This document shows positions 21,501-32,626 of a DNA stretch of 64,000 nucleotides, piece by piece. Position 1 is the first letter of the stretch. The number at the start of each line of letters is the position of its first letter. The position numbers were made by a program, and so were the translations under genes. Under the pieces are notes generated by a model. The model saw nothing but the letters and a program-made list of their open reading frames with translations, ran no database searches and was not told where the DNA came from. The stretch is from Pezizomycotina sp. ARF18. Its lineage: Eukaryota; Ascomycota. The stretch lies in NCBI GenBank assembly GCA_002224055.1, contig AZLU01000007.1, positions 403,523-467,522 on the forward strand. Direction: 5' to 3'.

Positions 21501-24500
21501 AGAGCTGTTTTCTCTACCATTAATGCTGCAATATATGATAGAGTGGTTGATCATGTACCGACACCCAGCATTGCCCAGTCGACGCCGAGATTTATACGGG
21601 GATGGTCCGCTTTACTAACTTTACCTTGATCGATATCATCCCCTTCACGGCCCCTTCACGGCCCCTCAGCCGGCTCCTACCATTTCAGTTTGAATAAAAG
21701 TCTGAAGAATAACGTATCAGTTGGAGCAGTATTTGTTGTAGGGCTACCATGGTAAAAAGTAAGTTGAAGACATATAAAGCTTGTGCAGCTGCAAGGCCAA
21801 AGCGCAATCGCTCTGTCAAATTGCGGACTATTTCTTCAGATAATTTTCTTAATAAAACCACCGTATTAGTCTGTCTCTGACCTTCAATGATAAACTGTCC
21901 TCAGATACTAGACATATCTTAGCCTTCTTGACGCGTCGATCATCTCGTGTACTTATAAGCCTTCTCTTCTCAGACAGGGTATCCACCTCGTTTCCTCACT
22001 ATCGATGAAGTCGTTTAGATGTCACACCCTGCGAGACCCGCATAGGACATAGGCACTCCATCCACGAATTCTCTTAAGGTTTTATGAGCTGCGGCGACTC
22101 GAATCTCATAAATGTATGCAGAACGGCCTCGAAACCTTCATTTCGTTGGCGAACCCGCTATAGGGTGAGCCTCAAACGTGCCGGAATATCCTTGCCCCAA
22201 ACCCGGAAATTTAGCGGACTCTGAATAAATGGTCTAGTTTTTTTTTTTTCTTCCTATTAAGCCTTCTAATATTCCGCACTTTTAAGACGTTATTAGAATT
22301 AATTGCCGTCTCGATGGGACCATGAAATTGAACGCGCTTCGGCTTATGATTTCGCTCTAGGATGAACTCGGCGTATAAGGTGCAATCCCCTCCTTCGGTC
22401 TCAAACCTTAATGTCTATTTTGCAGAGCCAACAGTCTGATTGAAGCAGCCTTTATTAGCTCTTTTACATCAAGGCAAGCTATGTCGCGGTTTGAAAGAGT
22501 GACACTGGAATTCTCGTCGTCTTTTTCTACGGTATGTATACTTCTTTCTCGAACTCGCTATTTATGGACGCGTCGTACACGATAGAATTACCTTTTTCCA
22601 CCAAGTTCTCTAATGAACGTTCTTCAAGTCCTGCTATAGTATCTGATAGAATTGCATGTGGTTTGATGGTCCTCTATTTCACTTGCCGCAATTCCGCGAA
22701 ACGTCAATTTGCCGTGCAAGGTCACCTCATACTTTACTTCCTTGGGATAGTCTTGCTGATGCTGCTACTATATCAGCTACAAGTGGTTCGATGGACTCGT
22801 GATGGTAAAGAACCGACTACTGAATTAATAATCATTTATACCCCATTGTCACAAACACGTACTTTGAAACTAACTAGGAATCTTTGGTCTTGATACTACG
22901 TGATTAAGAAACTGAGGTGTTGTGCTGATCGTTTAATGTCTCCTCACGTATGTGGTATCGCGTGGAGCCTTAAGCTCGTTTTATTTCTAACGGCGGAATC
23001 GATACATGACGATACTTTTGCGACTTCTCTACTTATCGTGAGTAGATCCATGGATACGTAAATTTAAATGTAGTTGTGAAACATGTTCGAAGAACTTTAC
23101 CGTGTAAGTGATGTCGCTTAGATTCTGTATATCAATGTTGGAACCCAAGGACATTGGCTGCAGTCTAAATATCAAAAGACCTATTACAAGTAATCCGACT
23201 CGCAGCTGTTAAAAATTCCATTCAATCCAAGGAGAAGATTTATTCCGTTGGCGGAACAAAAAATCAAAACAAAGAGATGTAGTCGCTTTTGTCAGTATAG
23301 GCGCGCGCTCGATAGATAGGTTCGTTAAAAAAAAAAAAAAAAAAAAAGGGACACTATGGATGGATATGCGAAGAACCTTCGGCGATTCCGAGTAAGAATT
23401 TATGTCATCCTCCATGGAAGCTTCGCTACAGGCTTAGTAATCAATCAAAGCGGCAGAGGATACCAATCTTTCCCTGAATTGAGGAGTCTTTCTGTTCTGC
23501 TAGATTATGAAGCAAATGCAGATTTTTTGCTTAAAAACAAATAGGAACGGATGCTAATTTTCGAGTCACTATTAACCCAAAGGCTTATGGAACCTCCACA
23601 AAGATCCACACATGTTATCGCTGAAGTACGCCGAGTTGCTTCGAGACTACATCCAGGATTTCCTAGGTTCTCTATGTTCGGTTTATTTCGCGTCTTACTA
23701 CGGACGTCTACGCGGTTTGGTGGATGGCTTGGGAACTCCTCTTGGAATATGTATGCCAAAATCCTCATGACAACGAAACTCTATCGGGTCTACTTCGTTG
23801 TCTGAATGTTGCCTCGAGCCGATCCTTAACTAATGCCTCTTGGGCATTTCTATAATTTTCGATACTTATTCTGAATCCGCTGATACCGTGGCATTTAATA
23901 TCACCTTCAGAATCCCCGCAATCCAGCAAAACTGAATGCTGATATGCTTTATTTCTTGATCCCGTCGGAGTGGAGCAATCGGGGTGAAAACGTTGAAGAA
24001 CCGGTGAGGTGTAACACACGAATTTAACCGTTTGGAGACTGGAGTATGTGGATATGCTCCTGATAATCGACCCTTTAGATTTACAGGAGCAGAATCCGGA
24101 AGTGTAATCATATTTAAAGTTGAACGGCTGCCTGAAGAGATTAGCACTAAGTTCTGTGGAGACAGTCGTGAGAGGTTATGGGTCCTTTGAACAAGGAGAT
24201 AATGTGAATAAATCTCGTATAATAACATGATAGAGTTGTCACTTCCAGATGCGAACATTCTACTTCTCCTGCTTTCTCCCTTAGCTTGAAGATATGAAGG
24301 ATTATGAGTATTGCAGTGCTTGGTTATATTGGCATTTTGGTTATATTGACATTTACGCCTTGTCGAAAATGTCTTTAATTTACTAGATAGTTCTATATGG
24401 ATCTGTCCTTTCAAGTTTATTTTCATGAATATTATCGCGTCTGTAATAGGAATGTGTAGTAAAGAGCAATATTATAAAAGATCGTATATACGCGGACTAA

Positions 24501-27500
24501 TGTTGGGTAATAATAAGAGCAGGGCAAAATAGAAATCAAAAATCAAAGTGTTGAGAAATTATTGTTTTTGCGCTCTGCCCCCCACTTTTCTAATTTTTTT
24601 TTTCTCGCTCGTTCTCTTTCCCATTTGTTTGTTAAAAAAAAAAAAGGAAGAAAAATCGGAGAGTTATAGATAGACCAAAGAAGCAATGAAAATAAACAGG
24701 TAGGCAATACTTAATAATAAATAGCGATCGTATTGAATACTTTCCTACTAGATTTTTTTTTTTTTTGCTTCTTTAGTCCGTAATTCCTTCTTGACTCGGT
24801 CAATTAACCGCCTCGTACTTCGAACGAATAAATGGGAAATTTTTTTGTGATAGGATCCGGACTGTCGAGACATGCGCCGAGCCTCTCTATCACGCTATCG
24901 CACATCACCGAGAGCTTTACAAGCATCGCAAATTTCCTCCCGCGCGCGATAGTAGAGGGGCTGGATGTGTGGCGTATGTTCGAGTCGTTTACTCGGTTAA
25001 TGTTTCTTATTCCTCTGTTTGATACTATAGTAATATCTGCCGCTCTACTTCTGATTTGGATTTATACTCATGATCCAAGGCCTGAATGCTAGCTCCGGTG
25101 ACAATAATTGATGATCAAGATCTTCGTTCCTCCTTCGTCTCTGTTTTGTAATCCGAACTCCGAAGAGTTTCGTTAAATCTAATTATATATATATCATTAA
25201 ATGTCTCGACCTGGTACCGAAAATTACGTGTCTCTCGTTAAAGAGCCTTGTCACGCCAGGGTTATTCCTTACAAACTGACTTTGATCTCCGACAACTTTG
25301 CGGCTGTAACTCTTCGCGAAGACATCAGACGACGATGTTGCGGCGACGGTGATGCGCTTACTAGCATTTCCCCTGAACTGCTCGTTACTACACATGGGTG
25401 ATTAATAGTATCCTCATCTTATTGTAAAACATAAGAGGACTTTCACAAAAAAGTCCCTGTTTTATTTATCTTCTTTTATGCTCGACTCAAAGTGCATTTG
25501 TTTTGTTTTTCGAAGCGAGGAGCATTGATATTTCCCCGCTTCGTGATCTATTGTCTCATCTGTACAGTAATCGTTCGATCGCGGTGGAGCTTTAGCACTT
25601 GTATAGACGCGTCTAACATGTCCAGAGCTCCTGTGATTAAGAGCTGAGATACTTTAGGCGATGGGAAAACAATGCCTTTTTTCGCAAGTTGGCATCGCGC
25701 ATCACTGTGCTTCCATTCGTTGGGCGCGAAACAAATTTTTCGCAAAGATACGAAAAACAGGTCTCGGGACAGTAAAAAAAAAAAAAAAAAAAAATCACCC
25801 CGTAAGGCGGAGGTGCAAGAAACCTGCAGAAACATATCAGGGCCGGAATTATACATATGTACTTCTTTATCATTCGTTCTGGTTACAAGTATCATCCCTA
25901 ATCATCCTTTTTTCATTTGATACGTGCATGTATCATACGAGGAATTTTATAAATATTATAAATTTAAAACGACTATGGTATTGTAATATTTCCCCCGGTT
26001 TCGGAAAGCGTCGGAGTCGGGGAAACTCGTAACGGTAGAAAAAACGTAAGAAAAATAATCATTATATAGATATAATCGCGACCGCGAGTTAAATAAGACA
26101 TTCGCGAAGACACTAAAAGCACCGTATAAAAGAGGGGAAGCTTTGACGATTTCCTTTTATCAAAGTATAATATCAACGACAATGAAACTGTCAAGATCTA
26201 CTGACATGCAACACTCAAGAGATTACGGCCGAACTAAAAATCCAATATTTACTGTATAAAGATCACAATGCAATATTCATGTCGCAGTAGCCGAATACAT
26301 CGATATCTGATCGGGTTATTGGTGGATTTCTGCCCTTGAACATGCATTATCCTTGTAAAAAAACAACCCCGAACGGTTTTTTCCCTTATTCGTTGGATTT
26401 TGTTCCCCTCGTCTCCAATAACCCTCTACTCTAAGCGAGCCTTGTTGTTTCTTTTATTAGCCGAAATTTGTCGACGAAAATGACAGAAACATGCAGAATC
26501 TTTTCGCAATATTCGTCCATCTTTTTCCTCTTGAGGCTGTTGGTCTGTCGTCCCTTTCAATCATCTAGCCCTCTTTGTATCATTGTGATCGTGAATGTGC
26601 GGCGATGCCGTTGTGGCTTTTAATTCGAGGCTAGGCCGCTTTGGGACTCTTTACCCGGTCATGGCTGCACGATTCTTGAAGCAAAATTTCTCCGCCTTGA
26701 ACGCAATGAACCCCCCACACTCGTGAGGAGTGAGGATACTCTAGCCAGGTACTGTATCTCACAGGCACGAGCAATGGGGAAGAGGGGTTCGAATAAATTG
26801 AATAAACAAGATAAATAAAGCTATCCTTTCTGTCTACCAGAAACTTATCCAGAATTTGGACTTCGCTGATATAGCCCTGTGCTACCTAAATATAGGATCA
26901 CCGGGCTGTAGCCTGTAGTTCCTAAATTCCTAGGGGAATCTTGGGGGGACGTTATTCATTCGTGCACACCACGGAAAAGTTCTGACACTTCAGCCACTAC
27001 GCTAGCTCGTATTTTCGGCACCTAAAATTTTTATTTTTTATTTTATTTTTTTTTTTTTGCGTCCCCGACGGGACCCCCCCCCTTTCGCAATTTTTACTTA
27101 AAAACCCTCCCAAACCCCAGATTTTCCAAGGTTATTCGTTATTGTCTCGTGGGGTCCTGACGGGTGTGGATCGACATAGTTTTTGACACACAGTGGGGGT
27201 ATTTTTACCACTATCGAGCATTTAGAATATTGGACAGGGACCTATATCTGGAATCCTTTTGTTTTTATGGAAACGAATGTTACCCCCCGTATTAACTATA
27301 GACAAATACAGATGCACAGTATAGACTGTCTTGTGTGTCTATAATACAGATTTTTTTCTTAGACCCCAGCGTGGGATCTTGGGGGTCAGTCTGGCTATCA
27401 GTCACAATATCAGAATCAGATGATATTCTTGTAATATAACTAGTTGGGGTTTCCCGTTAGTAGAAACAGTGTTTAGAGGGGAGATCATGAAAATCTACTA

Positions 27501-27630
27501 GTGCTGTACTACCCAGGACTCAGCTAAAGAGGAGAAAAGTCAGCCGAACCGAAACAAACGCCTAGCGCTTGTCTACACCTATACCCTTTTTTTTTTTTTT
27601 TTTGCTACCGTTTAGAAGCCAAACACCAAG
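18538..27630. other. Gene-free stretch of about 9 kb
   Basis: No convincing gene; open frames are short and look random, including a 186-codon one at 23866-24426 on the minus strand. Local structure: a CGACGG-type repeat at 19901-19924; an 11-base tandem (ccccttcacgg) at 21640-21661; a 16-17-base tandem (ttggttatattggcat type) near 24320-24351; A/T tracts at 23328-23347 and 25774-25794; an AT-rich (TTTTTA)n tract at about 27030-27058. It is followed by C-rich sequence and a short hairpin, GACCCC/GGGGTC, near 27362-27388. Confidence 0.55.
24832..25092 (+). CDS. Possible small protein with one C-terminal membrane segment
   Basis: An 86-codon frame opens at an ATG and ends with TAG. The product has an amphipathic middle (SITLSHITESFTSIANFLPR) and a hydrophobic segment near residues 58-78 (LIPLFDTIVISAALLLIWIY) before a short polar tail. 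It is the only frame in this gene-poor stretch with a protein-like layout. There is no known family, no splice evidence and no conserved neighbour, so chance is a real possibility. Confidence 0.2.
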   Translation: MGNFFVIGSGLSRHAPSLSITLSHITESFTSIANFLPRAIVEGLDVWRMFESFTRLMFLIPLFDTIVISAALLLIWIYTHDPRPEC

Positions 27631-28529
27631 ATGTCTCCTACGTAACCTTCCTGGATACGCAAGTAGCCAACGCAATAATAAACGGACCTGTACATCGCCG
27701 CCCTCTGCGTCCTCGCGATCATCTACGTCGGCCTCAACCGGCTCTCCATAAATCCCCTAATAGAATAACCTTCACAAACTGCGTCGGATCTTCCTGGGCT
27801 GGTGGAACTGGACTCCCAAAGCCGACGGCACGATCCGCGTAAACACCGCAACTCTATTCATAAACTACCTCTTCTACATCTCCGGGAGTGGATCGTGGTG
27901 ATGTACGGGTACTTCATCGTCGACAAGTTGCTGCCCAAGCACTCCACCATAATGAACAGGAAAACATTCATGTGGATATTCTGGCCGCTGCAGATACTCC
28001 ACCTCGCCGTTCGTATCGCGTGCGTCATATTCGCGACCGTAGCGTACGTCAGGACGGGAAACTCGGACGCTACGGGTCCGCTGTACGATATCGTGCAGAC
28101 GCAGTTTATCCTCCTCGCTATAATAGAGATCCTTACGGCGTACATACTCATCAGCATCTTCTGGAACTCTAGGAAAACGGCTATCCGCTTTCTGGGCGGT
28201 AAGAGGTTGGGTTTATTGAGCACATGCTTCTGAGCACTGAATTACGCGTTGCTAGTTGGCGACGATCGGCATTACGAGGGCGAGCTTGGAGCAACCGAAG
28301 AGGTACCACCACGAGGCGTTTCAGGTTGATGCTATTGCCGTAAATTTGATCAATCTGTTTCCCGATGCTTTTGGTGTTGGATTTGGTGCTTAGGAGGGCA
28401 ATGAGGATGGAAGTTGAGTTACAGGAACGGATCGAGAAGGACGAGGAAGAGAAGGGAGGGATGGGAATGATTGGAATGGGCGGAGCGAAGGGTGCCAACG
28501 CACAAAGAATCCGGCGAGTTTGGTTATAA
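27631..28529 (+). CDS. Unrecognised multi-pass membrane protein
   Basis: Across frame changes one reads a start at 27631 (MSPT), then VTFLDTQVANAIINGP, a first membrane segment YIAALCVLAIIYVGL, NRLSINPLIE, GWWNWTPKADGTIRVNTATL, FINYLFYISG, WIVVMYGYFIVDKLLPKHST, a second block WIFWPLQILHLAVRIACVIF, and a fourth segment LLAIIEILTAYILISIFWNS. The C-terminal part continues past 28200, possibly after an intron with donor GTAAGA at 28199: ITRASLEQPKRYHHEAFQVD, AIAVNLINLFPDAFGVGFGA, and a polar tail LQERIEKDEEEKGGMGMIGM ending at the TAA at 28527-28529. At least four membrane segments are visible. The codon use matches the other gene islands. No family is recognised. A T run (about 27587-27603) lies just upstream. 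Confidence 0.6.
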
Positions 28530-30174
28530 GTGAATCGGGAACGTTGTCGAACCACAGTGGCTGATTGAGAGATTAGCACGTCGGGAGTGGAGCGGAACAC
28601 CTGCAGGCAGTGAATTAGGCGGAGAAGAGGGAAAGAAACGAAACAAAACCTCAGGGCTGGTTTCCTTTTAATTTCTTTGAGACACGAAAAGTTGATGCTC
28701 ATTAAGTTGTATCTATATTTGACTGGCGTTCATGTTGGGATGTGATCAGATTGGTAGTGGAGTTACTGGGCTTTCATTTGTTTTTCTTTCTTTGAGGGAA
28801 GTAATTTCTTTGTATTTGTCAGATATATATATCGGACTTATTTTTCTACCCACGTACACAAAGCTAAGGCCTTCTCCTTCCCGTCCAATTATAATATTCC
28901 ATAACTACTCCCGCTTTAATCTTCTCGTATATTTGGTTCGCTTCTCGCGATACACGTGCACGTGTATATTCCCCCCCAGAGTACTCTGAATACTATTTCT
29001 CACTTAGTGGCAACATGGCCTCACTCGACCACGTACTTTATCTAACTATAGAGCGAGGTATACAAAGAGATATCCTATACTATTGCACGCCACCCTCGGA
29101 AAATACATCGATATAATGGCTTTCAGCTAGGTGATCTTTGGGTAAAAGCCACCACTTGGATTATAAAACAAGTGTAAAATCAATACAGATAGAAAGAGGA
29201 GCGCTTAATTATAACTGATCCTATCATAAAAACTGTCCAATATATAACCATCGCAAGTACCTGTATAGACCGATTAGTGACTTAAACAGTCTACATCTAA
29301 GTTCTAATCCGTTCGGATCACAGGTTCTCGCTATCCGACATGCTAACTAAATTATGAAGACGCCTGACGGAGACACGGATATTCCCCTTCCTGTGACGTA
29401 TACATTCAAAAGTTTGTCGTAATGACCGGATTTATTGGCCAAAATACTATACTTGTAGTGATTGATCCACATCCCAATATCCGAAGCTCTTTCGGATTAC
29501 TCGCATCGTTATAAAATGTTAATTAAGGGCAGGGATGTTGTGAATCTAAAATTCGAACCCCTAGCGCCTTCCAAGAAACGCCTAACCCTGCTATGAAGAA
29601 GCTTAGGGTTTCGGGAAGATCATAAGCACGTAGACCGGTGATACTATAATACTTTTGATATTTATTTGTTCGACGATAACTTCGAGCGCTAGTGGTAAGA
29701 AACTATAGTAATAGCCTGGTTTACCGTTAAATACTACCTAGGTATATATCGCATGGAGGGAAAAAACTGTCAAGGAAGTAGAACAGGAGGAAGCGCACAC
29801 CAATGAAAACAAAAGATCAGAGACGGAAGGAAGCGGAGGGGAGGAGAAATAATCCTATTGATCCCGCGGCGGTTATCGCGTCTACCGGATAGAAGTAGGG
29901 AGTTTTTCAAGTCGTATTTCAAACCGGACTAGATATGCCGATATCTTCCGTGCCCCCCACCTTCAATTTTTTCACCCCACCATCCCCCCATATATTTTTT
30001 TCTCTTCAATCGAGCTTCAACACTAAACAATCAGGATATAAGTTATTCTCCTCATCATCAACTCATCTTGTTCATGATCAACCCCTTTCTCGCCATCAAG
30101 CTCCTCCGCCTGCGTCCAAGCACTCTTACTACCACCTTCATCTTCCGCGGCTTCAATACCTCCGCAAGCTCGCA
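28530..30174. other. Intergenic region upstream of ribose-5-phosphate isomerase
   Basis: No independent gene seen. Most of it is AT-rich. The last 240 bases are C/T-rich and probably hold the promoter and leader. A frame beginning at the ATG at 30074 encodes a presequence-like peptide and is discussed as a finding. Confidence 0.5.
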
Positions 30175-30977
30175 ATGGCAACCTCAAACACCCCCATCGC
30201 CTCCCTCGCGAAGCAATCCGCCGCCTACGCCGCCGTCGACGCGCACTTCCCCAAACCCATCACCTCCTCCACCACCCCAACCTACATCGGCATAGGCTCC
30301 GGTTCCACAGTCGTGCACGTCGTAAACCGCATCGCCCAACTCCCCCGCTCCACTTTACAGAACTACCGCTTCATACCCACCGGCTTCCAATCCCGCCAAC
30401 TAATCGTCGACGCGAACCTAACTTTATCAGACCTCGACTCCCTACCCCCAACCACAAAAATAACGGTCTGCTTCGACGGCGCGGACGAGTGCGATTCCTC
30501 CCTCAACCTAATTAAAGGCGGCGGAGCCTGCCAACTACAAGAGAAGCTCGTCGCTCTAAACGCCGAAAAATTCATCATGGTCGCAGACCGCAAAAAGCTC
30601 TCAACGACGGGATTATGTAATACGAACGTATGGAAGACGGGAATACCCATCGAAGTCATCCCGGGGTCGTATAAATACGTCGAGGGAAGATGAAGGAGTT
30701 GGGAGCGACGAAGGTTGTTCTGAGGGGTGGTGGGACGGCGAAGGCGGGGCCGTGCGTCACGGATAACGGGTGTTTTATTTTGGATTGTCTGTGGGAGACG
30801 TTGAGTCCGGAGGGGGATAAGGTGCAGGAGCTCGCGGAGGGGATCAAGAGGGTTACGGGTGTTGTTGAGCACGGGTTGTTTTACGCGGGGAGTAATGGGA
30901 GGGTTGGTAGGCCGGTGGTGGCGTATTTGGGGATGATGATGGGAAGGTGGAGGTTTTGGAGGAAGGGAAGCTGTAGA
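30175..30977 (+). CDS. RKI1: Ribose-5-phosphate isomerase A
   Basis: The enzyme interconverts ribose 5-phosphate and ribulose 5-phosphate in the non-oxidative pentose phosphate pathway. The ATG at 30175 gives MATSNTPIASLAKQSAAYAA, followed by the substrate loop YIGIGSGSTVVHVVNRIAQL, then TGFQSRQLIVDANLTLSDLD, the catalytic block VCFDGADECDSSLNLIKGGG, VADRKKLSTTGL, and, after a one-base shift near 30685, MKELGATKVVLRGGGTAKAG, VTDNGCFILDC and HGLFYAGSNGRVGRPVVAYL. A second shift near 30933 leads to DDDGKVEVLEEGKL and TAG at 30975-30977. The total of about 267 residues fits the family (yeast Rki1 is 258). The frame stays open upstream to 29935, but that part is low-complexity and unlike the family. 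Confidence 0.92.
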
Positions 30978-31262
30978 GGGGAGGTGGATAGGCGGCGGAT
31001 ATGTCGGTGCAGGAATTGAGGATGCTTTTCTTTTGCTTAAAAAATCAAAATGCTTTTATTATGTATTACACCCGAGAGGTGTCTCTGTTCATACATCTAT
31101 GAACTGAAAAAAGTAGTAGTAGAGAATTGTGTTTAACTATACAAATGAAACGAAATGAAATGCAAAATCTTGTTTTTGAATGGTATACTAACAGTGGATG
31201 CTCTTTAAAAATCAAATGGTATCCCTCCCGAAGAAAAAGCAGAAAAGGCGATGTAAAGCAAT

Positions 31263-31293
<31 letters not shown>

Positions 31294-31401
31294 CCCGCAA
31301 ACAGTACCGGCCAAAGGCAATTTGTGTATGTGTATCCCCTCCACGCATCCAATAAAACTTCCCAAACTAAAACAGACCAACGACTTCGTTTGATCTCCAA
31401 C
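30978..31401. other. Convergent intergenic region
   Basis: The gap between the 3' ends of the isomerase (+) and the PQ-loop gene (-). It contains a T22 then A10 tract at about 31261-31293, likely involved in 3' end formation. No gene seen. Confidence 0.55.
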
Positions 31402-32626
31402 TCAGAGCCTAGCACTCTTCCGCATTCTGTGTACCCGCGGTGTGCTTCCCTCGACAAAACACCTAGCGGCTCCTCGCCAGCAGCGGCGTCTCCTCATCCA
31501 AGCTCTCATCATCCCTACTCTCCTCCTTTCAGCAGCGTCCACAGCCGTCGTCCCATACGCTCCACCAGCATTGCCATTCTCAACCCTAGCCTCCGCCTCA
31601 CTCAACAGCCTCCTAGCCTCCTCTTCCTCCCTCTCCTCCGCCTTCCTCTCCCTCGCATCCCTCATCTCGAACCAAATGCACATAACAAGCAAGCAACCCT
31701 GCAGACTACCCGTGACAACATACACCAACCAACTACTCCACTTCGTCCCTTCCCTGACAGCAAGACTAGCGGCCCACACGAAGCTTCCGGGCGTCTGTAT
31801 GCACATCATCGGTATCGACAGCGAGCCGACGCGCTGGAGCTTGAACGTTGTATAAATCTGCGGGATGTACTGGAGGGACGCGAGGAGTGTGGACTGCACA
31901 CCGAGAGAGTTGGCCCAGGAGAGGAGGTGGGAGGAGTCGTGGGAGTAGAGGCACCCGCTTATGGCGACGATGACGATGAAGTGTGCGATCGAGAGGAGGG
32001 TTATGGCGTACGCGAGGGTCGTGGATGGGTGGCGCGGGGATGGGACGGGGTGCTTGTGCGGGATGTGCGTTACGGGGTTTATCGTCGTTTCGGTGGTCGT
32101 GGTGGGTAGGGCGGGCGTCGCGAAGGGGAAGTAGAGGAGGAATAGGATTAAACTAAAAGAGGACAGCAGAAAGTTAGCGCATCGCTTAGAAAAACAAGGC
32201 TTGGGGGGGGGGGGGGAGGGGAGGAAGATGAGGGGTCGATGATGAAGATAGAGAGTAGGGGAGATGAAAACTTACATTATAGCGAAACAAGCCCACTGCA
32301 TCGTAACTTGCAGTATCCCCATCATACCGGCGGCGCACCTCCACTTCCCAGGTCGCCGCTACTGCAGCACCCGACGACGCCGCTGCCGAGTATCCAGATG
32401 TTCGCGAGACCGCATGTTCCGCTCGTTACACCGAGCAATAAAAAGAAAGGGAAATTCCCTCGGACGTCTTTCGCGAGATGATGCGGTAGTGCTGCGGGAG
32501 GTAAGAACCGAGGATGCCGAGGAAGATCACGACGGAGACGATAAAGTTGGAGAAGGAAGGGTGGGCGAGGGACGGCGAGGAGCAGTCGGTCGGGGGTAAA
32601 GAGGATGACATCGTTGTGATCGTCAT
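31402..32626 (-). CDS. PQ-loop repeat membrane protein (seven-helix transporter type)
   Basis: Reading leftward from 32626: MTITTMSSSLPPTDCSSPSL, a first membrane segment FIVSVVIFLGILG, and the first PQ motif SYLPQHYRIISRKTSEGIS. A one-base shift leads into FFLLLGVTSGTCGLANIWIL, then GMMGILQVTMQWACFAIM and an intron at about 32149-32276 (donor GTAAGT, CTAAC branch, acceptor TTTTAG). The next exon gives LILFLLYFPFATPALPTTTT, YAITLLSIAHFIVIVAISGC, SWANSLGVQSTLLASLQY, the second PQ motif IPQIYTTFKLQRVGSLSIPM, FVWAASLAVREGTKWSSWLV and a final segment GSLQGCLLVMCIWF. An acidic then basic cytosolic tail follows and ends at 31402. The family includes lysosomal/vacuolar amino-acid exporters such as cystinosin and Ypq proteins; the substrate here is unknown. 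At least two one-base shifts occur. Confidence 0.85.

Noticed and set aside
23866-24426. A 186-codon open frame on the minus strand
   Set aside because: Composition is random, with no motif, hydrophobic layout or splice context. It sits in AT-rich gene-free DNA where a frame of this size can occur by chance.
28181-28702. A 173-codon frame on the minus strand
   Set aside because: It is antisense to the C-terminal part of the membrane-protein gene at 27631-28529, whose + strand reading is more protein-like.
14880-32626. A functional gene cluster linking the Asi-like ligase, ULA1 and the metabolic genes
   Set aside because: The genes belong to unrelated, dispersed housekeeping functions, lie on mixed strands and are separated by a 9-kb gene-free stretch.
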